Shown here: positions 11,398 through 22,908 of the stretch, one piece after another
Layout of the letters: every line of letters starts with the position of its first letter
Numbering within the stretch: the first letter of the stretch is position 1
Origin: Aspidapion aeneum
Taxonomy: Eukaryota; Arthropoda; Insecta; Coleoptera; Brentidae
Direction of reading: 5' to 3'
Assembly: GCA_963576565.1 (NCBI GenBank)
Contig: OY755046.1
Coordinates: 52,198,786 to 52,262,785 of the forward strand
Length of the DNA stretch: 64,000 nt
Program-made: the position numbers and the translations under genes
The notes under the pieces: model-generated
Databases searched by the model: none
Told to the model about the DNA's origin: nothing
Seen by the model: only the letters and a program-made list of their open reading frames with translations

Positions 11398-12199
11398 AAT
11401 TATTACCACAACAGAAACCTAATATTTGTGGTAGGTACATGAATTTAAATCAATATTCTTTACTTAGCTTAGGCAGTATAATAGGCTCCAACAACATTAC
11501 ACGATTTTATACATTTTAACTACCACCATCACAAAAAAGGCCATTAGAGAGCCACCTTAATTAATTCAACACCCGCGTCAAGCCAGCTACAGCTAAGTGT
11601 AAACTCAAGTTTAAACAATCAACTTTAGCTGTTAAAGACTGCACGGTTCGCCACTCTTTAAAGCTTCCTTATGCTGTGCAATTGACAGATTTGTATAACT
11701 TCAGCTGCGTTTAGCTATTTCCGGACGGCTGCCGTACCCTTAACGACAGTAACTTTTTTGGCAAAGGGACGGCCGGTTCATGTGATTTCTGGACGGCTAC
11801 CGTGCCTTGAGACATATATTTTTTTTGCACTGGCAGGCGGGCGGGTGTCGGAACATTTACGACACTGTTTGCTTGTCAGACGGATGAGCGTTATCTATTC
11901 ACGACACCGTCGCCTATAAACGACAACCGGCAACGTGGTAAAGTTTACTTTATCTCTAATAAAGACTTCTTTACTTAGTCGTCTTTCTATAACAAAAATG
12001 TGTACCTATTTTTTTAATAATTTTTTGAGTTTACATTATCTCTAAGTTAAATAAAAACTTCATTTAAATAAATATCTTTAGTTTTTATATTTTAAAGTTA
12101 TTTTGTAATAGAAAGTATTTTTTTTCTATAGTGTCGTCTATTCACGACGTCTGTCTGCAACTGCAAAAACTCCCGTCCGTGTACCAAAAAGTTGGGAAG
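11398..12199. other. No gene; imperfect direct repeat of a GC-richer motif
   Basis: Two diverged blocks beginning TTTCCGGACGGCTGCCGTACC (11,719) and TTTCTGGACGGCTACCGTGCC (11,795), about 76 bp apart. A complementary GCCGTCCGGAAA lies at 12,450-12,461, so a ~740 bp element bounded by TTTCCGGACGGC may exist, but the inverted match is only ~12 bp and flanks are not duplicated. Confidence 0.35.
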
Positions 12200-12207
12200 G
12201 AGCGCCG

Positions 12208-12443
12208 CAGCGGCGTAGCGTGCCTGAAGGGGCGGGGGGCCGACAGCTAAGAAGGGCGCCCCTGAAAAATGTAACAACCAAAAAAAAAAGTCATCATGTC
12301 TTTAGATTCCTGTGCCGCCCTCTCAATTTGCCGTTGTCGGCCCTGCTACTTCATAAAGGTCAGGGCGCGTCGGCCACCCATGGGGCGCCAGTGCCCTCGG
12401 GGCGGGAGGGCGACAACCCCCCCCCCCTCACGCTACGCCACTG
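12208..12443. mobile_element. GC-rich hAT MITE, 236 bp
   Basis: Ends CAGCGGCGTAGCGTG / CACGCTACGCCACTG (one mismatch) with a perfect 8 bp duplication GAGCGCCG (12,200-12,207 and 12,444-12,451). Much more GC-rich than the surroundings, with G/C homopolymer runs. hAT assignment rests on the 8 bp duplication and CAG terminus. Confidence 0.85.
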
Positions 12444-12831
12444 GAGCGCCGTCCGGAAAGGGTTAAATACTTACGCGCCATTAGGTTAAGCTCGATTTGC
12501 TATATATTCAACTATTCGTCGGTCTTTTTACGTAGGGGCCTATCTCAGTTTTGATGATTTCTTAGGAGAACGATTTTAAATATTCTGTGAGATTCATATA
12601 ATGATTATTTTGAGATACGACCAAAAAACTTATGAGGAAAAGCCATACTATAAAATATTGAGATACGCCCATTCGTGAGATAAAAATATGAGGCTTAAGC
12701 TGTCTATTTGAGGCCTTAGCTCAATTTTTAAATTTTATGAGATACGCCCTTAGGTGACAAGACCGAAAAATTGTTGAAGACCTCTGAAAAATGTTGATGT
12801 CCACAAATCTTAAAAAAACCTTTGGTAGGTA

Positions 12832-13010
12832 CACTCGTGCTCATAAAAAACCTGTACACGGAAATTTGTAATATTACCAAATGACATTTAAAATATTGAC
12901 TCTCACAAAAAAATTAAAAATGCCGAGACATCTTAGCTGGATATTAATTAACCCACACTCAAAATTATCCATTAAGTTTTTCATGTACGGAATTTTTATG
13001 AGCACGAGTG
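12832..13010. mobile_element. TA-flanked MITE, 179 bp
   Basis: Inverted ends CACTCGTGCTCATAAAAA / TTTTTATGAGCACGAGTG, perfect over 18 bp, flanked by TA on both sides. Typical Tc1/mariner-type MITE. Confidence 0.85.
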
Positions 13011-13575
13011 TACGTCTCTATATTCGTAAAGTTTATAAAATTGAGAAGAAGAAAATCCTGACGTTCTTCGTCATTTTCCGGCCATATAATAGATGTGATA
13101 TCTGTGTATCGTAAGTGATATTTTTGACTTGACCCTTTTTGTGCTGATTGTTCGAACTACTATGACTGGCGAAAGAGACGAACCCATGGGTTCTGTTTGT
13201 GTATACGTACGTAAAAAAGCGACAACAGATCCATTACCCCCTTCCCCGATAGCGTTTTTCTTACGCAAAGTATATTATGAATATGTAGCATTTTTGCTGA
13301 TACTGGGTTCATAATTTTTTGACGCCTTGGTCTAAATACTTTTTACATCCAAACTTATAAATCTATTGTCTAGATCTTATTCAATCTTTTTAATGTTTCG
13401 AGTTTTTTTTACTTTTTCTTATTTTTTTCGTCAAACAAATAGAAATAAATGGACAAAAACATTCAAACCGCTGTATAGAGAAAACCTACACACATGCGAC
13501 AGTATCTAAATTTTAAATTTATCCATTTTGTTGCCAAGAAAAGGAAGTTATAAGAAATTTGTATTTAAGAGCTAT
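13011..13575. other. No gene recognised
   Basis: Contains a partial palindromic patch around 13,120-13,270 (gtatacgtacgtaaaaaagcg) that may be a MITE relic; otherwise nothing. Confidence 0.4.
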
Positions 13576-14716
13576 GTAGCAGGTGGCCCTTGACGATGGT
13601 TCTGTCAAATCAAGAGGCCATGGCTTAAATGTTACAAGCTACCAATTTGGGCAACAACTTATATGAATTATAAAAGCCTTAAACGTTATTAAATTTATCA
13701 TTTATTACGATCTCGAAAAGGAAATTAGCGGTTCTTGGAGGAACTGTATACTATAAGCGTTTTTCTCAATTATGTAAACAATATAGGAAAATCATACATA
13801 CCTGTGCAATTTTTTTCTTTATACTTCATATTTTCACTACTTAATATTTATTCAACAAATATCAAACTTTACTACTATTAAACATTTGTATTTTAATATT
13901 TACATTCTTTAAACTTTTAGGTTTTACGAACCTTTTGTAGGTTTGGTGCGTGGGTTATTCAATCAATTGTTTATTTTATTTATTATAACTGTTTAGGTTT
14001 GAGATATTATATTATAGGTTTGCATTTGATGTTAATAAACCAAAAAAAGATAGCAATATGGAAAAAAAATCAAAAGCTTTAAAATTACAATAAACTCTAA
14101 ATGTAAAGATCAAAGTAGTTATGAATAACAAAGATATTATATTAGTTCATAATTGCCAGATTTAACATATCCCCAGTTGAAAAAAAAACCCCCGTTGAAT
14201 CAAGCGAAAGCCTACAAAAACCAACTAAAGAATGCTTCGTAATGATTTTCTTGTCGCGAAAACCACCCTGATTTCTAGGCACTCATAGCTTGCCGTTGAT
14301 TCGCTCAAAGTCTAATGCCAAAGCGCTCCAAAAACAAGAGCCTGTGCGAGAAAAGACACTAGCGTTAACCAGTGATGTTTCGACTTTAAAAACCGTTACA
14401 AATTAAAACTACACAGCGTGTTTTTTAAAAATTGAAAACAGTTTGTTAAATTTGTTTCCAGTTACAAAATATGAATTATTTTGATGTTAGTGGCTCAAAG
14501 GACAGATAGGCCTGATACAACTTTTATTAAAATACAGTGATCCTGAAAATCAATGCCTAAAAATAAGTCGCTGCGTTGCCATAAATTCTATTTTTTCTTA
14601 ACCTAGTCTTGCATGTAATTGATGCTTGTTGATGTCGAAAACAATATTTAATTAAAAATATTTAAAAACTTGTAAATGGCAAAAATACCATTTATATTCA
14701 AATCCCGTTTTGTTAC
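13576..14716 (-). mobile_element. GTAAC-family element, copy 2
   Basis: 1,141 bp. The left end GTAGCAGGTGGCCC matches end B of the family and the right end CCCGTTTTGTTAC is end A, so it is inverted relative to the copy at 48,158-49,441. Flanking hexamers AGCTAT and AGATGT agree at 4 of 6 positions, consistent with an old target duplication. No ORF; many small indels. Confidence 0.7.
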
Positions 14717-14870
14717 AGATGTAAATATTTTTAATCATAACATTGAATTAACCACAAAAGTTTAAATTATTAAAAAAGACTAACAAAGAATTGTTATCCC
14801 GAGAAACTAATGAACTCAACGATCTCGAAAATTAAAAACAAACCAAACGTAACAAATTCTTTGAATAATA

Positions 14871-15272
14871 ATTCGTTTGTTAACGTTTCATATGTTCAAG
14901 AGATTTTAGAAAACCTAAGACAAACAGTCTAACACTATAATGTGAAAACAGTATTCTCATTGGGAAATACATTAGAGAATCTCGTAACTAAGATAGAACC
15001 AGAAAATCCCTCAAATAATAAAGAATGCATTTACCAAATCCCGTGTTAATGTGGTTATTCTCATCTAGGAGAAGCCAAACGTCCTCTTCAAGTTAGAGTA
15101 AAGAAGCATCAAAAAAGTACATAATTAGGGGATATTGAAGAATCCGTTTTAGCGGATCATGCTTGATCAAATGATCACATAATTCAATAGTCTAAAGCTA
15201 AAGATTTGCATAATCCGTCGCATTGGCGAAAACGAAAATGTATTAAAGTTGCATTAGAACATAGAAGTTTTT
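14871..15272 (+). pseudogene. Penelope-like element, GIY-YIG endonuclease relic
   Basis: The strand reads KTVFSLGNTLENLVTKIEPE, then ECIYQIPC, CGYSHLGEAKRPLQVRVKKH and, after stops, GDIEESVLADHA and PSHWRKRKCIKVALEHRSF. Order and spacing match the C-terminal linker and GIY-YIG endonuclease domain of Penelope retroelements (family form GxYxIxCxCGxxYIGE). The catalytic YIG is changed to SHL and at least four stops interrupt the frame. The RT part is absent or too decayed to see. Confidence 0.75.
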
Positions 15273-15448
15273 AGTAAACCAAGCACGGACATAGCTAACA
15301 TGGAATCTACTCCTTATAGAAAACAAGCATCTTGGTATTAAAAGGGCGAGCCGTCACACTTGACTGCATACTAAGTAGTGAACAAGTTTACATCTAGGGG
15401 TATACATTTTTGCAGCGTTGTTAACGGTAACCTTGATCTTTGAGTTTA

Positions 15449-15709
15449 TGACCCATATAGAGGTGCAACTGGCGAGCTTTATAATATTGAGGGGCAGATG
15501 GCGCTGAAATAAATTCGTCTAGTACGCAATATTCAGGGACTGCGAGTACGATTTAGGTGCATGCGTGAACTCCGAGGTTCATGCCTATCATACAAATGCC
15601 ATTAGATCATAGTAGTTGTCTCTGAATATTAAGTAATAGACGAATTTATTTCAGCGCCATCTGCCCCTCAACTTGGTAAAGCTCGCCGGTGGCATCTCTA
15701 TATGGGTCA
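15449..15709. mobile_element. MITE with ~70 bp inverted ends, TTTA duplication
   Basis: TGACCCATATAGAGGTGCAA at the left is complemented by CATCTCTATATGGGTCA at the right and the arms match on through GCAGATGGCGCTGAAATAAA. TTTA is directly repeated on both sides (15,445-15,448; 15,710-15,713). Non-coding; superfamily not assigned. Confidence 0.8.
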
Positions 15710-15892
15710 TTTACTCAATGCCTTGATGATGGGGCGGACAATCTGAAACATTTTAGCTCACACATATACTATACTATAGTAGTGTGAGCTATGGTGATCC
15801 TAATTTTTTCGAGAAAAAAAAAGTTGCTCCGATTTCAAAATTTTTTATATATCTTTGCGTTTCAGATGATTTTGAAACTTTTTTTATGCGCC

Positions 15893-15905
15893 GTCTGTCT
15901 GTCTA

Positions 15906-15938
<33 letters not shown>

Positions 15939-15939
15939 A

Positions 15940-15982
<43 letters not shown>

Positions 15983-15983
15983 A

Positions 15984-16058
<75 letters not shown>
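15893..16058. repeat. (CTGT)n microsatellite, about 41 units
   Basis: About 166 bp of CTGT repeats with three single-base interruptions (CTAT, two CTGTAT). The apparent Cys-Leu-Ser-Val and Asp-Arg-Gln-Thr open frames in it are simple-repeat artefacts. Confidence 0.95.
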
Positions 16059-16148
16059 ATTTGTAAATTTGGCACCTAGGCTGGGTCTTGTGTCGAGATG
16101 GTCCCATTTAAAAATGAACAAAATCCACCGAACACAAACCAAATAAAA

Positions 16149-16383
16149 GGGTGGGGGTAGATTTCAAAAATTAGAGTTTATGTGAAAATATGGCGTGTGT
16201 GATATCAAACGAAAGGTAATTGAGTCCGGAGTTTAACAAAATACATTTTAGTTTTTGTTTTTTTAAAGGGTGGGGGTAGATTTCAAAAATTTGAGTTTAA
16301 GTCAAAACATGGCTTGTGTGGTATCAAACAATAGGTAATTTAGTCTGAAGTTGAATAAAAGATATTTCAGTTTTTAGTTATAT
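16149..16383 (+). repeat. Tandem duplication, ~118 bp unit, two copies
   Basis: Two adjacent copies begin AAAGGGTGGGGGTAGATTTC (near 16,147 and 16,266) and share 'caaaaatt.gagttta', 'tatcaaac.a.aggtaatt.agtc'. About 80% identical by eye. Confidence 0.8.
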
Positions 16384-16425
16384 TAGCTCACACGTACACT
16401 ATAACTATAGTACCTAGTGTGAGCT

Positions 16426-17550
16426 TAGGGGCCCATATATTGGCAGAGTTTTTTTAGGGCGACCACACAAGAAGTGGACTATCAAAACCTTTTATTATTA
16501 AACTATTAAATGTGAGTTATTTAGTTCCTAAGGGTCCATCTCACCGACTTTTTTTTCGTTACTTAGCTTAAAGCGTTTCTTAATATAATCATAATATGAC
16601 GTAATAAGGAACACTTAAGGCTAAGAAACGAAAAGAAAAGTCGGTGCGATGGGCTATAAAACACCTAGATCGGATAATAAAATAAATTGTCTGCCTCAAT
16701 ACACGATATCTCAAGATAACCTCAAACGATTTTCACCCAATATAATACACAAGTTTTATGTCAGCATTAGATTTTGTTTAAAAAAAAGGGTGAGTTAAAA
16801 ATATTATTTAACCAATTTTTACGTTAAAACTATCAACTTTTCTTGTTGTATCGATTTTTGCGTAGAAATGTTCCTTTTGAATTTAAAACATTTTTGCCTG
16901 TGGCGCATGTCGACTGCGAGCATTTAAAGTAACATTACTTCAATATTTTCTGAAAATTTTCGTTTTTAGTTTAAAAGGCATTACTACTTATAATATGATA
17001 TTTGTCTTGAAAAAGTACTAAATGAGCTCCACGGAATTACTTTTGAGGCTCAATACCACCTCTGCCGCCCCCCAAGATCTCGAACACCCTCCCGCGTCCT
17101 AAACCCACGAGGCGTTCACTGTGGTCTACCATTACCTTTGTTAGGGTTTGAAAAAAAAACCTAAAATTAAATAATAGGTAGCTTACCAATAGATTGGTAA
17201 ACTGTGGTGTAAAAAAAATTGACTTTAGTGAATATCAAACGAAAATAAATATCAAGAATAACACTGTAAAATTCTGTTTTTGTCTGGATTTTAAGGTATT
17301 ATTCTGGTTGTTTATACAAAACACTAAAGTTGACGTTTCGCGAACTACGTAGCGAATTATACTGATATTTTCGCTAAACTGGCAACGTTGGTCTGCTGTC
17401 CCATGCAGTCCTTATGGCCCATACAAAAATCCTACCTCTAGATAAAAGGCTAGCCACGCGGTATGTAGAAGCCTTTAGACTTGATTGTTTCGTTTAAACT
17501 TGAAAATGGTTAGAGATTCCTACTAACATAATTTTTGTTTCTACTAAATC
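16426..17550. other. No gene recognised
   Basis: AT-rich with one GC-richer pyrimidine stretch near 17,040-17,120. No ORF with a recognisable domain or bounded repeat. Confidence 0.5.
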
Positions 17551-17553
17551 ATT

Positions 17554-17977
17554 AGCTGGCCATAAAAACAAAGGTTGATCCGTCGGTTTGGAACGGCACA
17601 GATAAGTCTGACCGTATTGTCCGCAACGGTTTGAAACTCCTGCAGTCCACTAATACAAAAAAAAATCTTTCGAATCGATCCTTCATATCGGTCTGTGGCA
17701 GACATGACCACGAGTTAGTGGACAAAAACTCAAGATTTATCTGCCGGTTAAACCAAAACTGTGGAATTTCGTCAAGTCGAAAGTTTTATGCGGCACGGTA
17801 TTTTAAGCATAGTGTATGTAAAATGTTTCGTGCTAAAAAGAAGCAGGCTATGTGTATGGGAATAATTATTAATGTGGAAATAATGCATAGTGGTGTAAAA
17901 AAGAGACGTTTCAAATCCGCCAGTTTGAACCGCGCCGTTCCAAACCGACGGATCAACCTCTGTGTGTGTGGCCAGCT
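17554..17977. mobile_element. MITE, 424 bp, 3 bp ATT duplication
   Basis: Ends AGCTGGCCA ... TGGCCAGCT extend inward to GGTTGATCCGTCGGTTTGGA / its complement, about 43 bp of good inverted repeat. ATT is repeated on both sides (17,551-17,553; 17,978-17,980). A 3 bp duplication would fit PIF/Harbinger, though ATT is not the usual TWA. The 129-codon open frame inside has no recognisable domain. Confidence 0.75.
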
Positions 17978-17980
17978 ATT

Positions 17981-20640
17981 GTCTACAGGTTTTAAACAAA
18001 AACTATATAGGTTAGGTTAGGTTAGCATCGCGACGGAGCAACCAGCGCGCAGCGATGAAACCGCCAGCGGCAAATAAGCTGGGAGCAACGACTGCGGTAA
18101 ATCATAGTCTTTTCTTCTTTTGAGTAACAGTTTATGTTACATTCATAGAAGGACCAGCTTATAGCTTCTGGTGAAGCTAAAAACTTAGCTGTTCGCTGCT
18201 TTGACATGAAACATCATAAATCAGTGCGTTTTTTCTCGGGTGGAAGGTGGTGTTAATGTTTCGAACCCTGTATGGCCGGAAGGAGACAGGTCTTTAAAAA
18301 GTGGTTTGGCCAAACTGTCAAGGGTGAATAAGCAAAGATTGATGATGTTTAAATTTCTTGTTTTTTCAAGGTCAATGTTTTTTTTTGCTGGGGTTAAAAA
18401 ATTACATTTTATTTGTTTTTTTCTACTACTTTTATTTTTTTAGAAGGTCAATATCCTAGCGAAGGTTGGAAATAACTATATTATTTGGAATCTTGTTTGC
18501 TATGCTGCTCTAAATGGCGTAGAGTATCATTCGTAAGCGATTTTGTTGTTTGCTAATATTTCAACACGCTATGTTTTGTTTTTTTAATTATTTCAACACG
18601 TCATCTTTACAAGAATGTAATTAGCAAAAATCTTAAGCATAATCCTTTGGTGTTGAATTAAAACCGACAAATGAAAGTAAAGGCGTGTTTGGTATTTGCG
18701 TTATTTGTCGAAGTAGGGCAAATTAAGCAAATACAGCGAAGAGCTTTTCTACATATTGCCGTTTTTGGGCAAATAAAGCATATACGAATATGCTCAATTG
18801 AAGTACCGCCAAAATCCACATAATCAGAAAAAACAAATTGAACTCTTCAATGGGGAAGTTCTTAAAAGTAACCGTCAAGAGGAATATCCTGTGAATAATA
18901 GATAGTTTAAGTTATGCTACGTATTTTGCGATTTGATAGGTACGCTAGAGTACTTTGACAAGATCACGTAAACAATATACGTATCTATGATATTTTGCGG
19001 CACTTTTCGAGCTCATTAACGTTACCAAAAACACCCTATTGGTTGAAAGGATCCAGCTGCGTCCAGCACAAATGATGTCTGGCAAATAAGAGCACAGTAA
19101 CATACACATTTCATATTCTCTGCTATGCATAGAAATGTTAAGGTCAAGCATCTACCTCAAATTAATCTAAAATTTTTAACAAAACCTAGAGCGTTAAGCT
19201 ATCTATTCTTTTGCCTGTTCAGCTTTTTTGTTCTCGACAAATGAAAAATTGAATTAGGACAAGAAATACGTAAAAGAAGAAAAACGTAACAAACAGAAAT
19301 GCCCAAAAAAGCGAGCAAAATTATTGATCTGGTAATGTTTATTGACAGATGTTTTATAGCTTTTGGGGGATTGGATTTTTGAAACAAGTTTCCCTTGTTA
19401 AGGTATTTACTTAAAATAAAAACTTAATTAAATTTTCAAAAAATAAACAAAGCATTTTAATCATTGACGTAGCCTACAATAATAGCAAGCATACCCTCCA
19501 ATCACGGATCTCCTTTGTTTGGTGATCCGTGCTTCAACCTTTGAAACAAAAGTAGCAATTTAAAAATATAGTTCAATAGAAAACGAAGATAAAATATTAA
19601 TAGGCTAAAAAGGGTGTATAGTTTGCTTTATAAAAGCTTGATTATTTTACTATAATACGATGGCCGCCTTTTATATCTTGCATATAGGAACATAAAGGGC
19701 GGCACTAATCAAATGTCGTTACTAAAACTTAACCTTAATCCTTCAAAAAAGCCTAAATTCAAAATGTCAGTGCGATGCATGTAGTTTTATAGCTGCAGTA
19801 ATTTTTTTATTTTAACCTTAGAACATTGAACTACTAGAAGCAGCATAAGCTCAACCCATAGGCAGGTTTGTTTGACTAAATGATCTCCAGACATTGTTGT
19901 CAAGGCAATTTGAAAACATTCCTAATCCTTTAATGATACAAACATATCTTTGTAAATCTTAAAAAAAAACAAAACCATAATACATCATTAAACCAGATAA
20001 TACTTTTTTATACTAAAAATGATTCAAAATTCTATTGTAGCAGGTATATTATTTTTTGAATCTCAATATTAATAATACAAAATCGTGCAGGTATAATTTA
20101 AAACAATGTGGCAGCTTAAGAACCGGCTGTTTGTTTACATAACAATGCTTAAAATATTTAACTACGCCTATGTTTTGTTTACAAATAAATAAGCTGCTAA
20201 CTAACTTGTAAAAGGACCGTTTATTTCCTACGGAATATTGACTTTAACGCAAGAAAACAATAGAAAGTCGCAAAATCAAAGGCTTTTTATCACGGATCAC
20301 CTTTTAGTCCACAATGATTCAAAACACAATGACGGTCATCAACAACAAGTGACAGTAAGTCATCGACCACGCCATTGTTAGCGAGGTTGCTGAACGGTTA
20401 AAGGATACAATTATTATTAATTTCTGTAATTTGACAAAAGTAAAAATATTTTATTGTATTTTTCTTGGTTAAATGATAATGTTAATTTTTAAATAAAATA
20501 CCGTTTATTTAGTTATGAATTTTTAGTAATCTTATCACATTATGTAAACGTGGCAATTTGGGTTCTTTCCCCTCCTGGCCCTTTGTAAATATTAGACTCA
20601 GTCAATAAGAAAGCATGCTGCTTCTACGAGGTTTAATGTT
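17981..20640. other. No gene recognised in ~2.7 kb
   Basis: Holds GGTTAGGTTAGGTTAG at 18,009-18,024, a short match to the insect telomere motif, and a hairpin CACGGATC ... GATCCGTG at 19,504-19,533 whose arm recurs at 20,291. No ORF with a recognisable domain. Confidence 0.5.
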
Positions 20641-20666
20641 CGAAGAATTCAACAAATCAGTCAAAA

Positions 20667-21600
20667 ATGGAATTAAACCGAGAAAATTTTTGGTCCATAA
20701 TTTTTTACAACTTTCGAAGGAAATTATCTCAGCAAGAAAGCCTTGACGAGTTGATTTCTGTTTTCGGTAATGAAGCACCACATCAGTCGACAGTTTCTCG
20801 TTGCTATGGTGAACTCAAGCGTGGACGGATTAGCTTTAGCGACGATCCAAGGCAAGGAGCACCAAAAACGGTTGTCAAGCAGGAAAACATCGATGCTGTG
20901 CGGATGTTAATCACGGAAGATCGACATGTGATAAATCTCGAAATTAAGGCTTTAAAATTTGCATAAAGAATTAGAAGTAAGGAAATTAGTTTCCCGCTGG
21001 ATACCGCATCTGTTAACCGAAGAAAAGAAAGAAGCTAGGGCCAATTGGTGTCAGAAATTCTAGACCGCTTTGAGGCAGGAAACTCGAAAGATATATACAG
21101 CATTGTCAGTGGCGATGAATCGTGGAATTACTCGGATGAACCTGAAAATAATGGTCCAAGATGAAGAAAAGTCGACAAAAGTCATCCATTTTCGAAGTGT
21201 CTCCAAAAAGACGGTTGAGACATTTGTCTCGAAAGTAGGTCATGTAGCAACAATTCTTCTGGAGATCAACGAACTGTTACTGCCGATTGGTACATTACCA
21301 TTTGTTTGCTAAAGATCATCGCTGAGCCTTAAAAACGAACCACGAGCGACAAAGCATCCTCCACCAAGACAATGCAAGTTCGCAAAAAACATAAAAAACC
21401 ATTGAATTTTTAACCCAAGAATTGTTATACCATCCTCCATACAATCCCGACCTAAGTTCCAACGATTTCTATACTTTTCCAAAAATCAAGAATGGACTGC
21501 GTGGTAAAAGATTTCAGTCGCCACAGGAAGCAGTCAAGAATGTAATTTTTTTTGACAGTACTAAATTTCATTAATTTCCGTGGAGAATACTTCGACAAAC
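20667..21600 (+). pseudogene. mariner transposase, internally deleted and frameshifted
   Basis: Starts at ATG 20,667 with MELNRENFWSIIFYNFRRKL, the N-terminal helix-turn-helix half of a mariner transposase, open for 99 codons through SFSDDPRQGAPKTVV. Downstream pieces appear in changing frames: VSRWIPHLLTEEKKEA-like, SGDESW (first catalytic Asp), SVSKKTVETFVSKVGHVATI, HQDNAS-like (second Asp) and YNPDLSSNDFYTFPKIKNGL (third Asp block, family YSPDLSPNDF). Order is intact, so this is one near-full-length element with about 60-80 bp lost after residue 95 and at least four frameshifts. A candidate right end is near AAAAGACACCCCTCGTA (21,658-21,674); I could not match it to a left end. Confidence 0.88.
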
Positions 21601-21694
21601 AATAAAGTCTTTAAAAGTTATCTACTGTTTTATTCCATCTGTACATGCAAAGCTCAAAAGACACCCCTCGTATTTAATAAAAGTTTTAAAGAAA

Positions 21695-21700
21695 TATATA

Positions 21701-21733
<33 letters not shown>
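21695..21733. repeat. (TA)n microsatellite
   Basis: Near-perfect TA repeat just downstream of the mariner relic. Confidence 0.9.
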
Positions 21734-21737
<4 letters not shown>

Positions 21738-22138
21738 ATAATTAGTAAGTAGGTTTTTATAAGTAGGTTTTTACAAATGAACTCAGCATTATTCTCGTAA
21801 ATATTCTAACAGTCTCAATCCCCTAAAGAAGCACATTGTTTTGCCGTTTTTTCTTTATGTTTGTCTGTATCCCATTTGTTTTCTTTTTATTTTGTTTTTC
21901 ATTTCTTTGTTTTCGTGCTGTATTGCCCCGAGTAATCCAATAATCGTTTGCCCTCCATTTTTTCGTTTAGCAGTAAACATTTTACTGCGAATTTATACTA
22001 CGCTACGACAGCACTACGGGACCACGTCACTCATATCTCAAAATATATAGATAGATCCACTCCTTCTTTACAGGATGGTACAAATTTGTAAATTTAAAGT
22101 GGTTTAAAGTATAAAGGAAAAGTGATCTCTCTTTGCTC
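21734..22138. other. No gene recognised
   Basis: Pyrimidine-rich and open in one frame for 69 codons, but hydrophobic low-complexity with no domain. Confidence 0.45.
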
Positions 22139-22345
22139 ATGATGCGGTTTTCGACTTTCTGGCTCGAGTTTATACCGAGTGTAATAAAGATGAGGCTCTA
22201 GCAGCAGTGTTTTGTGATTTATCCAATGCGTTCGATTGTGTATATCACAAGATAGATACTGCTGAAAAAGTTGGAGTGGTATGGTTTTAGAGGTAAGGTA
22301 TTACCTGCCTACAGTAAATCAAACGGACTACAAGATACAAGGTAG
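22139..22345 (+). pseudogene. Jockey/CR1-type RT fragment
   Basis: Reads HDAVFDFLARVYTECNKDEA then AAVFCDLSNAFDCVYHKI, which contains RT motif A (FCDLSKAFDCVDH in intact members), then after a frameshift KLEWYGFRGKVLPA-like residues. About 65 codons of the palm domain remain. Confidence 0.7.
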
Positions 22346-22744
22346 GTAAATCAACCACGAACACCGGAGTTTCCACCAGTTGATAATACAAATTAACTTA
22401 AGACGTACATCATGTTAGTGACAAAACTGAAGCCTGTAAATTTGTTTTTAAAAGACAAAAGAGCATCGAGCCCGGTCTTTTTTAAATAAAGTAGGCCATT
22501 AACGCGAGCCGACTTGACGCTACACGACGCCGACGCTTATATTTTATTAAATTTTCGTTAAGTTTAGTTCAAAACACTCAGGACTGTTTATTCAGTTGTT
22601 TGTTTTGGCCATCAAGAAACAAGTACCTTGGTAAAACAGTTGTATGGAGAAAAAAAAACTAATAAAATTTTACAACTTATGGTATGCTGTTCTCCATTGA
22701 TGACGCGAAACACACAGTGACGTACGTTTGGGGATGCTACAAGA

Positions 22745-22871
22745 GGCCGTATTCTTGACGGCCCGTGAGTCGAGTGCAGGGTGAGTGCAGCTATCCTCTC
22801 TCACAATCACCTGGGTTAAAGTAAGTGAGAAGCTACTCACTCACGGGCACGGGATTCAAGAATACAGCACC
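22745..22871. mobile_element. Short MITE, ~127 bp
   Basis: GGCCGTATTCTTGACGGCCC at the left is complemented by CAAGAATACAGCACC at the right, with a GTGAGT-rich inner part on both sides. Target duplication not clear. Confidence 0.55.
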
Positions 22872-22908
22872 CCTAGTAGGCTTGAAAACTTCCGAACCTA
22901 ACTAATAC

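Larger units (their letters stand above)
15755..16425. repeat. Repeat unit bordered by two hairpins, carrying (CTGT)n
   Basis: Both borders are palindromes of the form AGCTCACAC ... GTGTGAGCT (15,755-15,790 and 16,385-16,425) with an inner ACTATA/TATAGT palindrome. Between them lie a (CTGT)n tract and a duplicated ~118 bp block. The paired borders look like two termini placed back to back, as if units were joined head to tail. No transposase. Confidence 0.55.

Noticed and set aside
15784..16146. Open frames of 60-120 codons rich in Cys-Leu-Ser-Val or Asp-Arg-Gln-Thr on both strands
   Set aside because: They are translations of the (CTGT)n microsatellite; every frame of a tetranucleotide repeat without stops is open.
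17631..18020. 129-codon frame within the 424 bp MITE
   Set aside because: No recognisable domain, and it runs through the MITE's inverted end; chance frame.
18009..18024. GGTTAGGTTAGGTTAG resembling the insect TTAGG telomere repeat
   Set aside because: Only three units; too short to call an interstitial telomere.
9984..20300. CACGGATCACC near 9,985 and 20,291 and its complement near 19,530 as ends of one large element
   Set aside because: Only 11 bp matches, no flanking duplications, and the intervening DNA is a patchwork of unrelated elements.
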